From Antedon mediterranea (Eukaryota; Echinodermata; Crinoidea; Comatulida; Antedonidae): 64,000 nucleotides of DNA. The stretch is taken from the NCBI RefSeq assembly GCF_964355755.1, contig NC_092672.1, positions 496,001 to 560,000 on the forward strand, read 5' to 3'. Shown in pieces: positions 34,605 to 45,384 of this stretch (its first letter is position 1; every line of letters begins with the position of its first letter). The notes below the pieces were generated by a model that worked only from the letters and a program-made list of their open reading frames with translations, searched no databases and had not been told where the DNA came from. Made by a program: the position numbers and the translations under genes.

Positions 34605-35323
34605 CTCATTCAAGTACATAATAGCGCATCGATATTATTGACAGTTTGTTATAAAATCCGACAGGTATTACAAAGTACGACGATACAGAGTGCGACAGTA
34701 CAACAGAATCTAATTTGCTTACTCTATATAATAGTTTTCTGGTCATCTAAATCAATTTCAGTTTTGGCTGTTTGGCACACCCATTCTGGTCCACTACTGT
34801 GCGCCGTCATTGCTGGAGTCACCGTCTAAAAGGCATCTAAACACTATTATAGGTAATAGGAACTTGTTCTTCATTTTGTCTGTTCTCCTTTCTGTATGTT
34901 GTAAGCACTAATGTGCTCGTATATTATATTTTTAAAATGAATACCTGACGTTGGAACAGAAACAGGTCCAGAAAATGAATATTTATAAGAACCGCCTTAG
35001 GCCTAACTACTCATTTATAAAATCTGTGGGGTGAGGCCTGTTTCATTGATTAATACTTCACTGATGAGCATCCAGCGTTCTCAAGTTTCATTACGGCGCT
35101 TTTCTCTAAGCATGAATACAATTTCATTATGAGCTATCCGAGCGTGTAGAGATAAATGCGAGGTGTTTACAAATACGCCTGTTGGATTATTTATCCAATG
35201 GTGACACACCGTGTTAGCTAAATAGAAACTGAGAAGTCAATAATAAATTAAGTTGAAACTTTACCATTTTTCAATTATAGAAGTCAAAAGCGACTAAAAC
35301 AGTCATAAACATAAAACAGTAAC
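34605..35323. other. Intergenic, upstream of the Ig-PHD gene
   Basis: No ORF or repeat recognised. It presumably contains the promoter and 5'UTR of the gene starting at 35324. Confidence 0.4.
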
Positions 35324-37123
35324 ATGAGGCTCAGCAAGAAATCTTCGTTTTTCTCATGCGTAATTTATTTGATATTAAAAGCTGAAGCAGCATATAACGT
35401 AACTGTAACGCCTTCAATGAATATTTTCACCGTATTTAGTACAGCAGAGCTTAGATGCGTAGTTCAAGACACGGAAGTATACGCAGTAAATTGGTTTAAA
35501 TCCAAGTATAAAATTATTGGAAATACAGATGTATTTGATCACACTTACTCTGTTGAGTGTAATTTCACAAGTAAAAGTTTCAAACTGTTAATTAATAAAG
35601 CTGCAGGATTTCATACTGGTATGTACACATGTGAAGTGTGTTTCGATTTGGAAAGAAAAACGTGTGCATTTAGCAATGTTGCAAATGTAACTGTATACCC
35701 GATTCCTGAAAGACCCAAATGCTCTGATGTTGAACACAATGTCAAAGAAGGGGAAGTCATACCTTTCGGGTGTTTTATGATTGGCGGTACACGCTTCCCA
35801 AGTATCTTGGAGGTATCCATTCTTTACAAAAACGGCACATCTCGACCAAACCTGTCGACCTCAACAGACAAAAGCATTTCACACAATATATCAATATCTT
35901 ACGATCTGAACAACGCTGTGTTGTGCTGCACTGCCAGATTTCCAATAATAAATACGACATTAAAGTGTTCAAGTGGGCCATTTAATGTCAGCTACTCTCC
36001 AAAATTTCTTTCAATGACCTACTCAATTGCTGACTCAACCAATGCACCAAGTAACGCATCTTTTACAGTGGCAATCTCATCCAATCCTGAAGCAATTGTG
36101 ACTTGGTCAAACTATGACGGACTTTTTATATACTGTAATGTATCTGAATCTGGAAATTGTAAGTTTTATGTATGTAATATCTATAATATTACAAACGGGA
36201 CAGACGTTATTATTTTAGCTGATAATCATTTTGGTAATATCAGTCAGTCGTTAAATTTGGTTTGGGATCACACTACAATTACACCTATCATAACTATAAA
36301 TACTAATTCTACAAATTATAAAATGGATTATGGTGATAATAAGTTTGCGATAACAATAACTGTTTCTGCTTCTTCAGTGGTGGTTGTGCTTGTTACGATT
36401 ATTATTATTATTGTAATAAAGAAAATCCGGAAGATGAGCCAAATCAAGAATCAAAATATTCGTCTTAATGTTATTGGCGTTTCATCCACACCCAGTCGGA
36501 CACAATCGGCAACACAACAACATATTTATGCAACAAAACTGTACAGAGTAAACAGTGCCGATAGTACAATAGGAGAAATAAATAAACAGGAAAGAAGACC
36601 AATGCAAATGGAAGGACTACCCAACATAGATCTCGGAGCACAAGACATGTTTGTAAATGAAATGTATTCTGAAAATTTAACATACAGTGAAATTGACCAT
36701 CCAATGACTGTAAATAAAGTCGGAGTGACTCGGACAATTGAAAGTGTTGATAACACCGAAGTAGTAAACAAGCATTTTACACAAACTACTGACAGTAAGA
36801 TAATACATAAACATAGGCCTAGAATTATTTGCATTCAACAATGCAAGTTTGACCATGTAATGATGAAGGAAAATCAACTAGAATGCTCACTTTGCCAAAA
36901 ACAATACCATAGACATTGTCTCAAAATAAAGTCAACCGCGACATCCCCCGAAACATGGTTGTGTCCATATTGCAATGATATTCAGGGTACTGTTAAATCT
37001 ATACTTCAGACCAGTTCGGATCAGCAGCAATTGATATCAGACATGGCTTGTAATATCGCTTCATTGACGGCAATGGTAAAAGAACAGAAAGATATGATTG
37101 CAAACCTACAAACCAGCAATTGA
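35324..37123 (+). CDS. Single-exon Ig-TM receptor with ITIM-like motif and PHD finger
   Basis: 599 residues, intronless. Order: signal peptide (about 1-22); V-like Ig domain (Cys45, Trp57, GMYTCEV with Cys103); two further Ig-like domains (about 130-224; 225-313, Trp261); TM helix at about 343-365 followed by basic KKIRKM; then a cytoplasmic tail. In the tail LTYSEI (452-457) fits the ITIM pattern L-x-Y-x-x-I. Residues 503-550 form a complete PHD-type C4HC3 set: Cys503/Cys507, Cys521/Cys524, His529/Cys532, Cys547/Cys550, with WLCPYC at the end. Residues 560-599 look coiled-coil. PHD plus coiled coil is familiar from LINE ORF1 proteins and from chromatin readers, but very unusual behind a surface receptor. 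Paralogue of the 31518 gene. The C-terminal codons are duplicated at 40598. Signalling function is an inference. Confidence 0.85.
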   Translation: MRLSKKSSFFSCVIYLILKAEAAYNVTVTPSMNIFTVFSTAELRCVVQDTEVYAVNWFKSKYKIIGNTDVFDHTYSVECNFTSKSFKLLINKAAGFHTGMYTCEVCFDLERKTCAFSNVANVTVYPIPERPKCSDVEHNVKEGEVIPFGCFMIGGTRFPSILEVSILYKNGTSRPNLSTSTDKSISHNISISYDLNNAVLCCTARFPIINTTLKCSSGPFNVSYSPKFLSMTYSIADSTNAPSNASFTVAISSNPEAIVTWSNYDGLFIYCNVSESGNCKFYVCNIYNITNGTDVIILADNHFGNISQSLNLVWDHTTITPIITINTNSTNYKMDYGDNKFAITITVSASSVVVVLVTIIIIIVIKKIRKMSQIKNQNIRLNVIGVSSTPSRTQSATQQHIYATKLYRVNSADSTIGEINKQERRPMQMEGLPNIDLGAQDMFVNEMYSENLTYSEIDHPMTVNKVGVTRTIESVDNTEVVNKHFTQTTDSKIIHKHRPRIICIQQCKFDHVMMKENQLECSLCQKQYHRHCLKIKSTATSPETWLCPYCNDIQGTVKSILQTSSDQQQLISDMACNIASLTAMVKEQKDMIANLQTSN

Positions 37124-38880
37124 CAACATTCGAAATATGATTTTAATGCGATACAAATTAGACTGATAAATAACAATGTTAGAATATAGGGCTACCATGA
37201 AGAAGAGATTGCATCTCATCTATGCTATATAATATGCCTACGTTTTGAAAACATGAAAAAAAAAACTACTACGGTAAAATCTTATTTTAATCAATAGATG
37301 TACACCCTCAACAGACAAATAGCTGAAGAAAATATATAATTATCAGACTGCTGCTGAGACTTATGCGAGTATATTTGTAAATAATTATGTGTAAAATATA
37401 TATGCAAGTAAATCAGTAGTAAATGTAAATTTTCTTAGATTTTTTACGTGTAAAAAAATGAATACAGTGGAACATTATAAAATAATATTTAACCTATATA
37501 AACAATATTTCACAAATATTAAAAACGCCTATGCTCGGTAGCTTTAAGGTTCTGAATTAAAAAACAAAAAAAGTGAATAAAATCGTTAGACTTAGGCCTA
37601 TAGTGTAAATATATTTCCATAATTTCGTTGTCACATTAGGACAGCAAAAACGTTTTAATCCGCAACCGAGACCAGGCAATTGATGTTTTGTTTTTAATCG
37701 TTTTTTGTTTCATAGCAATTAAAAGAAATGAATATTCAAATATATTGAGTGGTTGTGATTTTCTGATTTGTGTATTAATGACATCACTAACAGCTAAAAG
37801 AAAACTTATATTGGGCCAAAATAAAAACAGAGGGCGCTATCACAGAAACTATCAGCACCTCATGTTTTATACCAATTAATAGAGGGCGGGCTATACATTG
37901 GTAAATGAAAACTATGGAACGCAAAGTGTGCCTTCAGTGAAAACGATAGTATCACAAAATCATTTAAACGGCAGTTACGTGTTTAATTTTTTTACTGACT
38001 GTGTAGAACATTTCCATTTGCGACAATCGTAAACGGTGAGCAGGTTGAGTCTTTGCGATGTATTTTGCATAATCTGCTCCTGCCCAGAATGTGTATACGT
38101 TGTTGTATTGTACATATGTTGAAATGATTTTGAACTACTGTACAATAGTTAGTACAGTACAATAGAATAGACAGGAAAACTACTATACACTACACACTTT
38201 TTGCCGTTCTTGCTATCAGTCTAAACTGCCATTGTGTCTCCGCTGTTGATTTGAAAATACAGTACAAAGAAAACCAGATTACAATATAGTACTGTCATTT
38301 AATGACGTACATATGACTTGCATTGCAGTGGTACCGATAGTGTAGAAGGTTTAAATGCAAATGTACAAGGGGTGGGTATAAACATGGAGTAAAGAATTAC
38401 TCCATGGTATAAATGGAAAAACTGTTTTTTGCAAACAATACAAAATAATATACAGAATACTTTCCACAAGTACTTTATTAGCTGTAATGCCAGTATACCT
38501 CTAAAATATTTACATCTCTACTGTCAATATAGATAAACATAAATTTATAAATAAGAAAATTGGGTTAAAATTATCCCCAAAATAAATCGTATTACTGTAT
38601 CTAACTGTAGATATCCAAAATGTGACCAATGTTTAAACAATTTTCAGAAACCCTTAATCCCATTAAATATGTACAATGATTTCAAAGACAAATATCTATA
38701 CATCTTCAAGCAAAGGGAAGAGATTTGAAAATGAGTCTTCCCATAAATTGTCACAGAAAGGACTAGCATCATTGCTTAGTGGTGAATTTGGAGCGTCACT
38801 GAAAGCTGAATCACCAGAGTCACTCATAGTAGAATACGATGGAGATGGTGATAGCGGATCAGTACTGTTAAGACCCAGCA
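37037..38880. repeat. Segmental duplication, copy A
   Basis: About 1.84 kb also present at 40598-42448 with small indels and substitutions. It holds the last codons of the Ig-PHD gene, the convergent intergenic region, and the last 61 codons of XBP1. It ends exactly where the 106-bp satellite starts. Confidence 0.9.
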
Positions 38881-38881
38881 A
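38696..38881 (-). pseudogene. XBP1 3'-terminal fragment
   Basis: Encodes the last 61 residues of XBP1 (LGLNSTDPLSPSPS ... LWEDSFSNLFPLL), ending EDV where the intact gene at 42263 ends EDL. There is no bZIP exon or upstream exon in the copy; the homology stops at the satellite. It is a by-product of the 1.85-kb duplication, not a gene. Confidence 0.85.
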
Positions 38882-40250
38882 AGTTTATCCTATTCTTTAT
38901 AACTGTTCTCAAGTATACCAAAATGACTATAGTTGAGAACAGTGTTAAACTGGATCGTACATTAATGTCTTTTGTTGTATATTGTTAAGTTTATCCTATT
39001 CTATCACTGTTCTCAAGTATACCAAAATAACTATAGTTGAGAACAGTGTTAAACTGGATCGTACATTAATGTTTTTTGTTGTATATTGTTAAGTTTATCC
39101 TATTCTTTATCACTGTTCTCAAGTATACCAAAATGACTATATTTGAGAACAGAGTTAAACTGGATCGTACATTAATGTTTTTTGTTGTATATTGTTAAGT
39201 TTATCCTATTCTTTATCACTGTTCTCAAGTATACCAAAATAACTATAGTTGAGAACAGTGTTAAACTGGATCGTACATTAATGTTTTTTGTTGTATATTT
39301 TTAAGTTTATCCTATTCTTTATCACTGTGCTAAAGTATACCAAAATGACTATAGTTGAGAACAGTGTTAAACTGGATCGTACATTAATGTTTTTTGTTGT
39401 ATATTTTTAAGTTTATCCTATTCTTTATCACTGTGCTCAAGTATACCAAAATGACTATAGTTGAGAACAGTGGTAAACTGGATCGTACATTAATGTTATT
39501 TGTTTTATATTATTAAGTTTATCCTATTCTTTATCACTGTGCTCAAGTATACCAAAATGACTATAGTTGAGAACAGTGTTAAACGGGATCGTACATTAAT
39601 GTTTTTTGTTGTATATTGTTAAGTTTATCCTATTCTTTATCACTGTTCTCAAGTATACCAAAATGACTATAGTTGAGAACAGTGTTAAACTGAATCGTAC
39701 ATTAATGTTTTTTGTTGTATATTGCTAAGTTTATCCTATTCTTTATCACTGTGCTCAAGTATACCAAAATGACTATAGTTGAGAACAGTGTTAAATGGGA
39801 TCGTACATTAATGTTTTTTGTTGTATATTGTTAAGTTTATCCTATTCTTTATAACTGTTCTCAAGTATACCAAAATGACTATAGTTGAGAACAGTGTTAA
39901 ACTGGATCGTACATTAATGTCTTTTGTTGTATATTGTTAAGTTTATCCTATTCTATCACTGTGCTCAAGTATACCAAAATTACTATAGTTGAGAACAGTG
40001 TTAAACGGGATCGTACATTGTTGTTGTATATTGTTAAGTTTATCCTATTCTTTATCACTGTGCTCAAGTATACCAAAATGACTATAGTTGAGAACAGTGT
40101 TAAACGGGATCGTACATTAATGTTATTTGTTGTATATTGTTAAGTTTATCCTATTCTTTATCAATGTGCTCAAGTATACCAAAATGACTATAGTTGAGAA
40201 CAGTGTTAAACTACATCGTACATTAATGTTATTTGTTGTATATTGTTAAG
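38881..40250. repeat. 106-bp satellite, about 13 copies
   Basis: Unit starts AAGTTTATCCTATTCTTTAT and is 106 bp long (one copy 104, another shortened near 40020). Each unit contains a 10-bp perfect inverted repeat, CTGTTCTCAA...TTGAGAACAG, around a 20-bp spacer, though some units carry CTGTGCTCAA. The array lies between the two copies of the segmental duplication. Confidence 0.95.
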
Positions 40251-40597
40251 TGTATTCTTTATTCTTATTAATTGTACTAAATTATTAAAAGAAACAGTAG
40301 TAAGCATAACATTTCCCCACTCCTACATTAACATGGTAGGACATTGTAATGGTCGCAGGTGGCTCAACTTTATTACTGCAATGGGATGGACATGGTCCTA
40401 CTACCACCTTACCATCCAATAGGATTCCAGTAAATTTCCTTTACTACCAATCATAATTCAGTAATTAAATGACCCCTTAAGTTAACAAGGAAATCAGCCT
40501 ATCCCATTATACCGGTAGGCTTCGTCGTTACAGGCGTACTGCGGTAATAGTTGAGAATTTTCAACTAGCCAATTTGGTATATTTTATATACCTGATC
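40251..40597. other. Spacer between satellite and duplication copy B
   Basis: Unique-looking AT-rich sequence with a CCATTACAATGTCC/GGACATGGTCC-like pair. No gene. Confidence 0.4.
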
Positions 40598-40723
40598 TCA
40601 GACATGACTTGTAATATCGCTTCATTGACGGCAATGGTAAAAGAACAGAAAGATTTGATTGCAGACCTACAAACCAGCAATGGACAACATGATATGATTT
40701 TAATGCGGTACAAATTAGACTGA
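40598..40723 (+). pseudogene. Ig-PHD gene C-terminal fragment
   Basis: Encodes SDMTCNIASLTAMVKEQKDL and on, matching residues 572-599 of the 35324 gene. The copy reads through the original stop (TSNGQH instead of TSN stop) to a TGA at 40721. No PHD or upstream exon sequence is present. Confidence 0.8.
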
Positions 40724-42448
40724 TAAATAACAATGTTAGAATATAGGCCTACCATGAAAAGGAGAATGCATCTTATCGATGATATAGATTTTGAAAAAAC
40801 ATGAAAAAAAAAATACTTCTGTAACATCATATTTTAATCAATAGATGTAAACCCTCAGACAAATAGTTAAGAAAATATATATTTATCATACTCTGCTGCT
40901 GAGAACTTTCTATCCGAGTAAATTTGTAAATTATGTGTAAAATATATGCAAGTAAATCAGTAGTAAATGTAAATTTTCTTAGATTTTTTACGTGTAATGA
41001 ATACAGTGGAACATTATAAAATAATATTAACCTATATAAACAATATTTCACAAATATTAAAAAGGCCTATGCTCGGTAGCTTTAAGGCTCTGAATTAAAA
41101 AACAAAAAAGTGAATAAAATCGTTACGACTTATAGTGTAAATATATTTCCATAATTTCGTTGTCACATTAGGACAGCAAAAACGTTTTAATCCGCAACCG
41201 AGACCAGGCAATTGATGTTTTGTTTTTAATCGTTTTTTGTTTCATAGCAATTAAAAGAAAAGAATATTCAAATATATTGAGTGGTTGTGATTTTCTGATT
41301 TGTGAGTAATACTGGACTAAGATAATGACAGGCCGAAACATCAATTTTAGTTGATTTTGTATTAATGACACATCACTAATATAACAGCTAAAAGAAAACT
41401 TATATTGGGCCAAAATAAAAACAGAGGGCGCTATCACAGAAACTATCAGCGCCTCATGTTTTATACCAATTAATAGAGGGCGGGCTATACATTGGTAAAT
41501 GAAAACTATGGAACGCAAAGTGTGCCTTCAGTGAAAACGATAGTATCACAAAATCATTTAAACGGCAGTTACGTGTTTAATTTTGTTACTGACTGTGTAG
41601 AACATTTCCATTTGCGACAATCGTAAACGGTGAGCAGGTTGAGTTTTTGCGATGTATTTTGCATAAACTGCTCCTGGCCAGAATGTGTATACGTTGTATT
41701 GTACGTATGTTGAAATAATTTTGAACTACTATACAATAGTTAGTACAGAACAATAGAATAGACAGGAAAACTACTGTACACTACACACTCTTTGCTGATG
41801 AGGAAATGTTCTTGCAATCAGTATAAACTGCCATTGTGTCTCCGCTGTTGATTTGAAAATACAGTACAAAGAAAACCAGATTACAATATAGTACTGTCAT
41901 TTAATGACGTACATATGACTTGCATTGCAGCGGTACCGATAGTGTAGAAGGTTTAAATGCAAATGTACAAGGGGTATAAATGGAAAAACTGTTTGTTGCA
42001 AACAATACAAAATTACATACAGAATACTTTCCACAAGTACTTTATTAGCTGTAATGCCAGTATACCTCTAAAATATTTACATCTCTACTGTCAATATAGA
42101 TAAACATAAATTTATAAATAAGAAAATTGGGTTAAAATTATCCCAAAAATAAATCGTATTACTGTATCTAACTGTAGATATCCAAAATGTGACCAATGTT
42201 TAAACAATTTTCAGAAACCCTTAATCCCATTAAATATGTACAATGATTTCAAAGACAAATATCTATAAATCTTCAAGCAAAGGGAAGAGATTTGAAAATG
42301 AGTCTTCCCATAAATTGTCACAGAAAGGACTAGCATCATTGCTTAGTGGTGAATTTGGAGCGTCACTGAAAGCTGAATCACCAGAGTCACTCATAGTAGA
42401 ATACGATGGAGATGGTGATAGCGGATCAGTACTGTTAAGACCCAGCAA
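40598..42448. repeat. Segmental duplication, copy B
   Basis: Matches 37037-38880. Its left end carries the Ig-PHD C-terminus and its right end runs into the intact XBP1 last exon, so this copy has the native XBP1 context while copy A has the native Ig-PHD context. Confidence 0.9.
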
Positions 42449-44451
42449 GTCCGACAGCTCGTCAGTAAACCCATCGTCCACTTGATCACAATTCAGGATA
42501 TCACTAATGTCAATTTTGTCTTCATTAGTAGTAATTTCAGCAACAGGTTCAACAACCATTGGAATGTCATAAGGTACAGAGAATGTTTGTTCATCTTTGT
42601 CGTCGGTGACTAACATGAGAGAGGCAACTGGCGGCTTGGAGTACTCGTGGTCGGTAAGGATCACTTCTTTGATGGATTCCACGTCTTTTGATGAGCTCCC
42701 CACCAGATCACTAGAGGATTCTGTGTTGGAACGGTCTTTTGTTGTTGTTCCTTTGGTCTCGAAGCTATTAGTGTTTGTTGAGATGGCATGCTCGGAATTG
42801 AGCTGCTCGATAAGTTGAAGAAGGACATCAGACTGGTGAAAAAAAAAATTGAAAATTGTACAATATTGCAGCATACAAAAAACTTATTGGTCTAATGCTC
42901 TGTCTACACTATCAAACTTAAGTGTGATATGCCCAAATATGGTGGTAATAATATGACATCATCGTGTCCATATATGGGCACATCACATTTTGTTGTCACA
43001 TAAAGTTTGATAGTGTAGATAGAGCTCAATAATGTACCCCGTATGAAATTGTTTATATAAATAAAATAAAGATCGATATCTATGGTTAGAACACTGAACC
43101 CAACAGCTAATAATTACCAACAATAATCAGTACTCACCTCCACATCAGAATGGTCGTTAACATTGTTGAAAGCTGTTGGATGTGCACCTGCGGCAGAGGG
43201 GCTATGAGTACGGCAGACTCAGGGGATCCAACTTCTTTCTTTACAACCACACTCGTGGAGTCTAAAACCTAAAATAAAATCAAGAAAATCTGTTAGAAAC
43301 AAAGTCAACAAACATACATAGGCAAGGCTAGTTTTGATTTAACTTTATTTGCCACAAAAAGGACAAAAACCATGAGCTATGCTAGTTAGGTGTATGTATG
43401 TATCATCATTTTAACTGTTGGTCTCTAGTTCAATGAGGGCAATTCATTCCACTTAAACCCTCAAACAACCAGCTACAGACTTGAGATACAACCACCTTTC
43501 ATGCATTTATTTACCTTTTCCTTATCCATATTGTTTGAGCTCAGGAATAGCTTCAGACAGGCTTTCAGTTCTCTGTTTTCATTTTCCAAGGCATCATTTT
43601 GTGACCGAAGGAGTTTGTTTTCTTTTGTAAGCTTAGTGTTTTCATCTTTGATGGCATTCACCTCGCCTTCTATACCGTTTACGTAATCTTTTTTCCGATC
43701 ACGCGCTGTCTGTGCAGCTACTCTATTCTTTAACTTCCTGTAATAATAAAATCATAAATATCTACATTTAGCCTGTTGTTGAAAAATGATTAGCTTAGCC
43801 GCTAGGTGAATAAATATTTGATTAAAAAAATTTATAACGGCATTTATATATGGAAAAAATGGTTTATTTTACAGTTTCTGAGCTGAAAAAAAACAATATT
43901 TCCTTTTCTTTAACTTTCATTTTAGTGAAACATGGAATAATGGAAGCTACTCTACAGTCTACATTATTTTGTAGGCTATGCCTAAATAAAGTAAAATTAT
44001 CAAAAAGAGGCCTTTCCGGTTCCAACTACAAACAACGTCATCCAGTGATTAAATTACCATATGGTAGATATTGTTTGTTGGTTTAGGGCTAGGCCCGAGA
44101 ACACCAGTTCCGGTTTTTATAGAAATTAATTTTGGCTATGAGCCTATGGTTTTTTATACAATTAAAATAAGTTTTCAGATTCTACGATACATACCTTCTA
44201 GCCATTTTTTGTTCAGGCGTAAGATGTGTTAATCGCTGCCTTTTTCTCGGCATTCCTTGTTTTGTGTATTGAGTATCAAATTCTGTACTATCAATACTTG
44301 GAGTGAATGCCAATCGCTGGGCCAGTTCAATCGATCTCTGATCCATCTCCTCGTTACTTCGTTTCTGTGTTGATGTCGGGCTAGACGAAACTAACATTTT
44401 AATCGGTGTCTGATTCTGGGAAATCTGGGCAAGTAGTATTCTAGAGGCCAT
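42263..44451 (-). CDS. XBP1: X-box binding protein 1 (XBP1), bZIP factor of the unfolded protein response
   Basis: Four exons on the minus strand, all with GT-AG introns: 44195-44451, 43515-43737, 43138-43268, 42263-42832. Spliced form: 386 residues. MPRKRQRLTHLTPEQKMARR joins KLKNRVAAQTARDRKKDY, giving the XBP1-specific basic region (about 68-103) and a leucine zipper (about 104-150). After IRE1 processing, ESAAGA, SDVESDVLLQLI, KEVILTDHEYSKP and the terminal WEDSF..LFPLL align with the vertebrate XBP1s activation domain. Without processing the frame ends at 42661-42663, giving 260 residues, essentially the length of mammalian XBP1u. It acts in the nucleus on ER-stress genes and is regulated by cytoplasmic IRE1/RtcB splicing. 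Intron 3 carries a small MITE. Start chosen at the first Met of the exon, in line with family length. Confidence 0.95.
42896..43030. mobile_element. MITE in XBP1 intron 3
   Basis: The ends GCTCTGTCTACACTATCAAA and its complement, followed by GTGTGATATGCCCAAATATG and its relative, give a hairpin of about 130 bp. The same family is in a TLCD3 intron (55463-55560) and, as a fragment, in an AKAP10 intron (about 62186-62224). Confidence 0.75.
43194..43213 (-). promoter_or_regulatory. XBP1: Predicted IRE1-excised unconventional intron of XBP1 (20 nt)
   Basis: On the minus strand two CTG|CCG sites, after 43214 and after 43194, bracket 20 nt. The 5' site lies in a 7-nt loop CTGCCGT closed by the perfect stem TGAGT/ACTCA. 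The 3' site lies in loop CTGCCGC closed by GCCCCT/AGGTGC with one mismatch. Removing 20 nt shifts the frame exactly as the mammalian 26-nt removal does and yields ESAAGA, identical to the vertebrate junction peptide, and an open frame through exon 4. Confidence 0.9.
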
Positions 44452-45384
44452 GTTGACAATAACTAACCAAAAATATCTGCAATAAGATAAAATGGGCCAA
44501 AAAGCCGAGACAAAACACAGCTACTTTTCAGAGTTCTCACATACTTCGCCTTTCTGATATTTAGCAACTACTTATGTGACGATCTTGCAATCGGTAAATG
44601 TTCGTGTCCTTTTTTGATTGGCCAATACAACTAGCTTCTATAATACTGGTGGCGCTTTTCGAGTGTGTGAAATATATATCTGTTTGCATTTGTTTAGGTA
44701 AGCTATAATTACGTCATTGTTTTCCAAAAATAGTAGTGTATTGGAGGAATAATAGACCGAAAACGTGGAAGTCTGATGCAACGGGGTGTGATATTGTTGA
44801 TTGTTGTGTACGACCCGTCTGTTGCCAAAATATTGCGTAAGCAATCGAATAATAAAAACATCACAATCACGCTAGAATTAACGACTAGAATAACGATAAT
44901 GTTGTGTGAGACTGGTAATTGCCACGTCTCTGAGATTATATCTATGTGATTGAATTTTAAATTGAACGAGAATAAATACGTTAGTGACAGCTAAAATGAA
45001 ATTAAAGGCCTATAAATTTTTGATTTGTTCTATATATGTGGCGGGCGGGACCGCACCTGGGGAATTACTCGCTACTTTTAGCTGAAATTTCCAATTGGTG
45101 GTTTATACAAGATAATTAAAGCAGTGATGTGATTCTCTTATCTATCTAGTTTTAATCACGCATTTCACTTTTATAAAACGTCTTCTGACAGAGTGCATAG
45201 CCTAAGTAAAGTGGTACCACAATTAGAATTATTTTGGGATCATTGCTTTTTAATTTTATAAATACACTCTGCCCTGATAGTCAATGGTAGTGTAATAATA
45301 CGATGATAACACAACAATTATTTGGTGGTTCTCACACTTCTGTATGCCTACTTCAAAATGAACTTCAAACCAATTTTAATGTTA
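44452..45384. promoter_or_regulatory. XBP1 upstream/5' region and intergenic
   Basis: The first 200 bases after the XBP1 start contain 5'UTR/promoter sequence; TTGGCCAATA at about 44620 includes a CCAAT-type box (ATTGG/CCAAT). Beyond 44700 nothing is recognised. Confidence 0.35.

Noticed and set aside
42597-42818. Plus-strand 73-codon frame
   Set aside because: Shadow of XBP1 exon 4 on the opposite strand.
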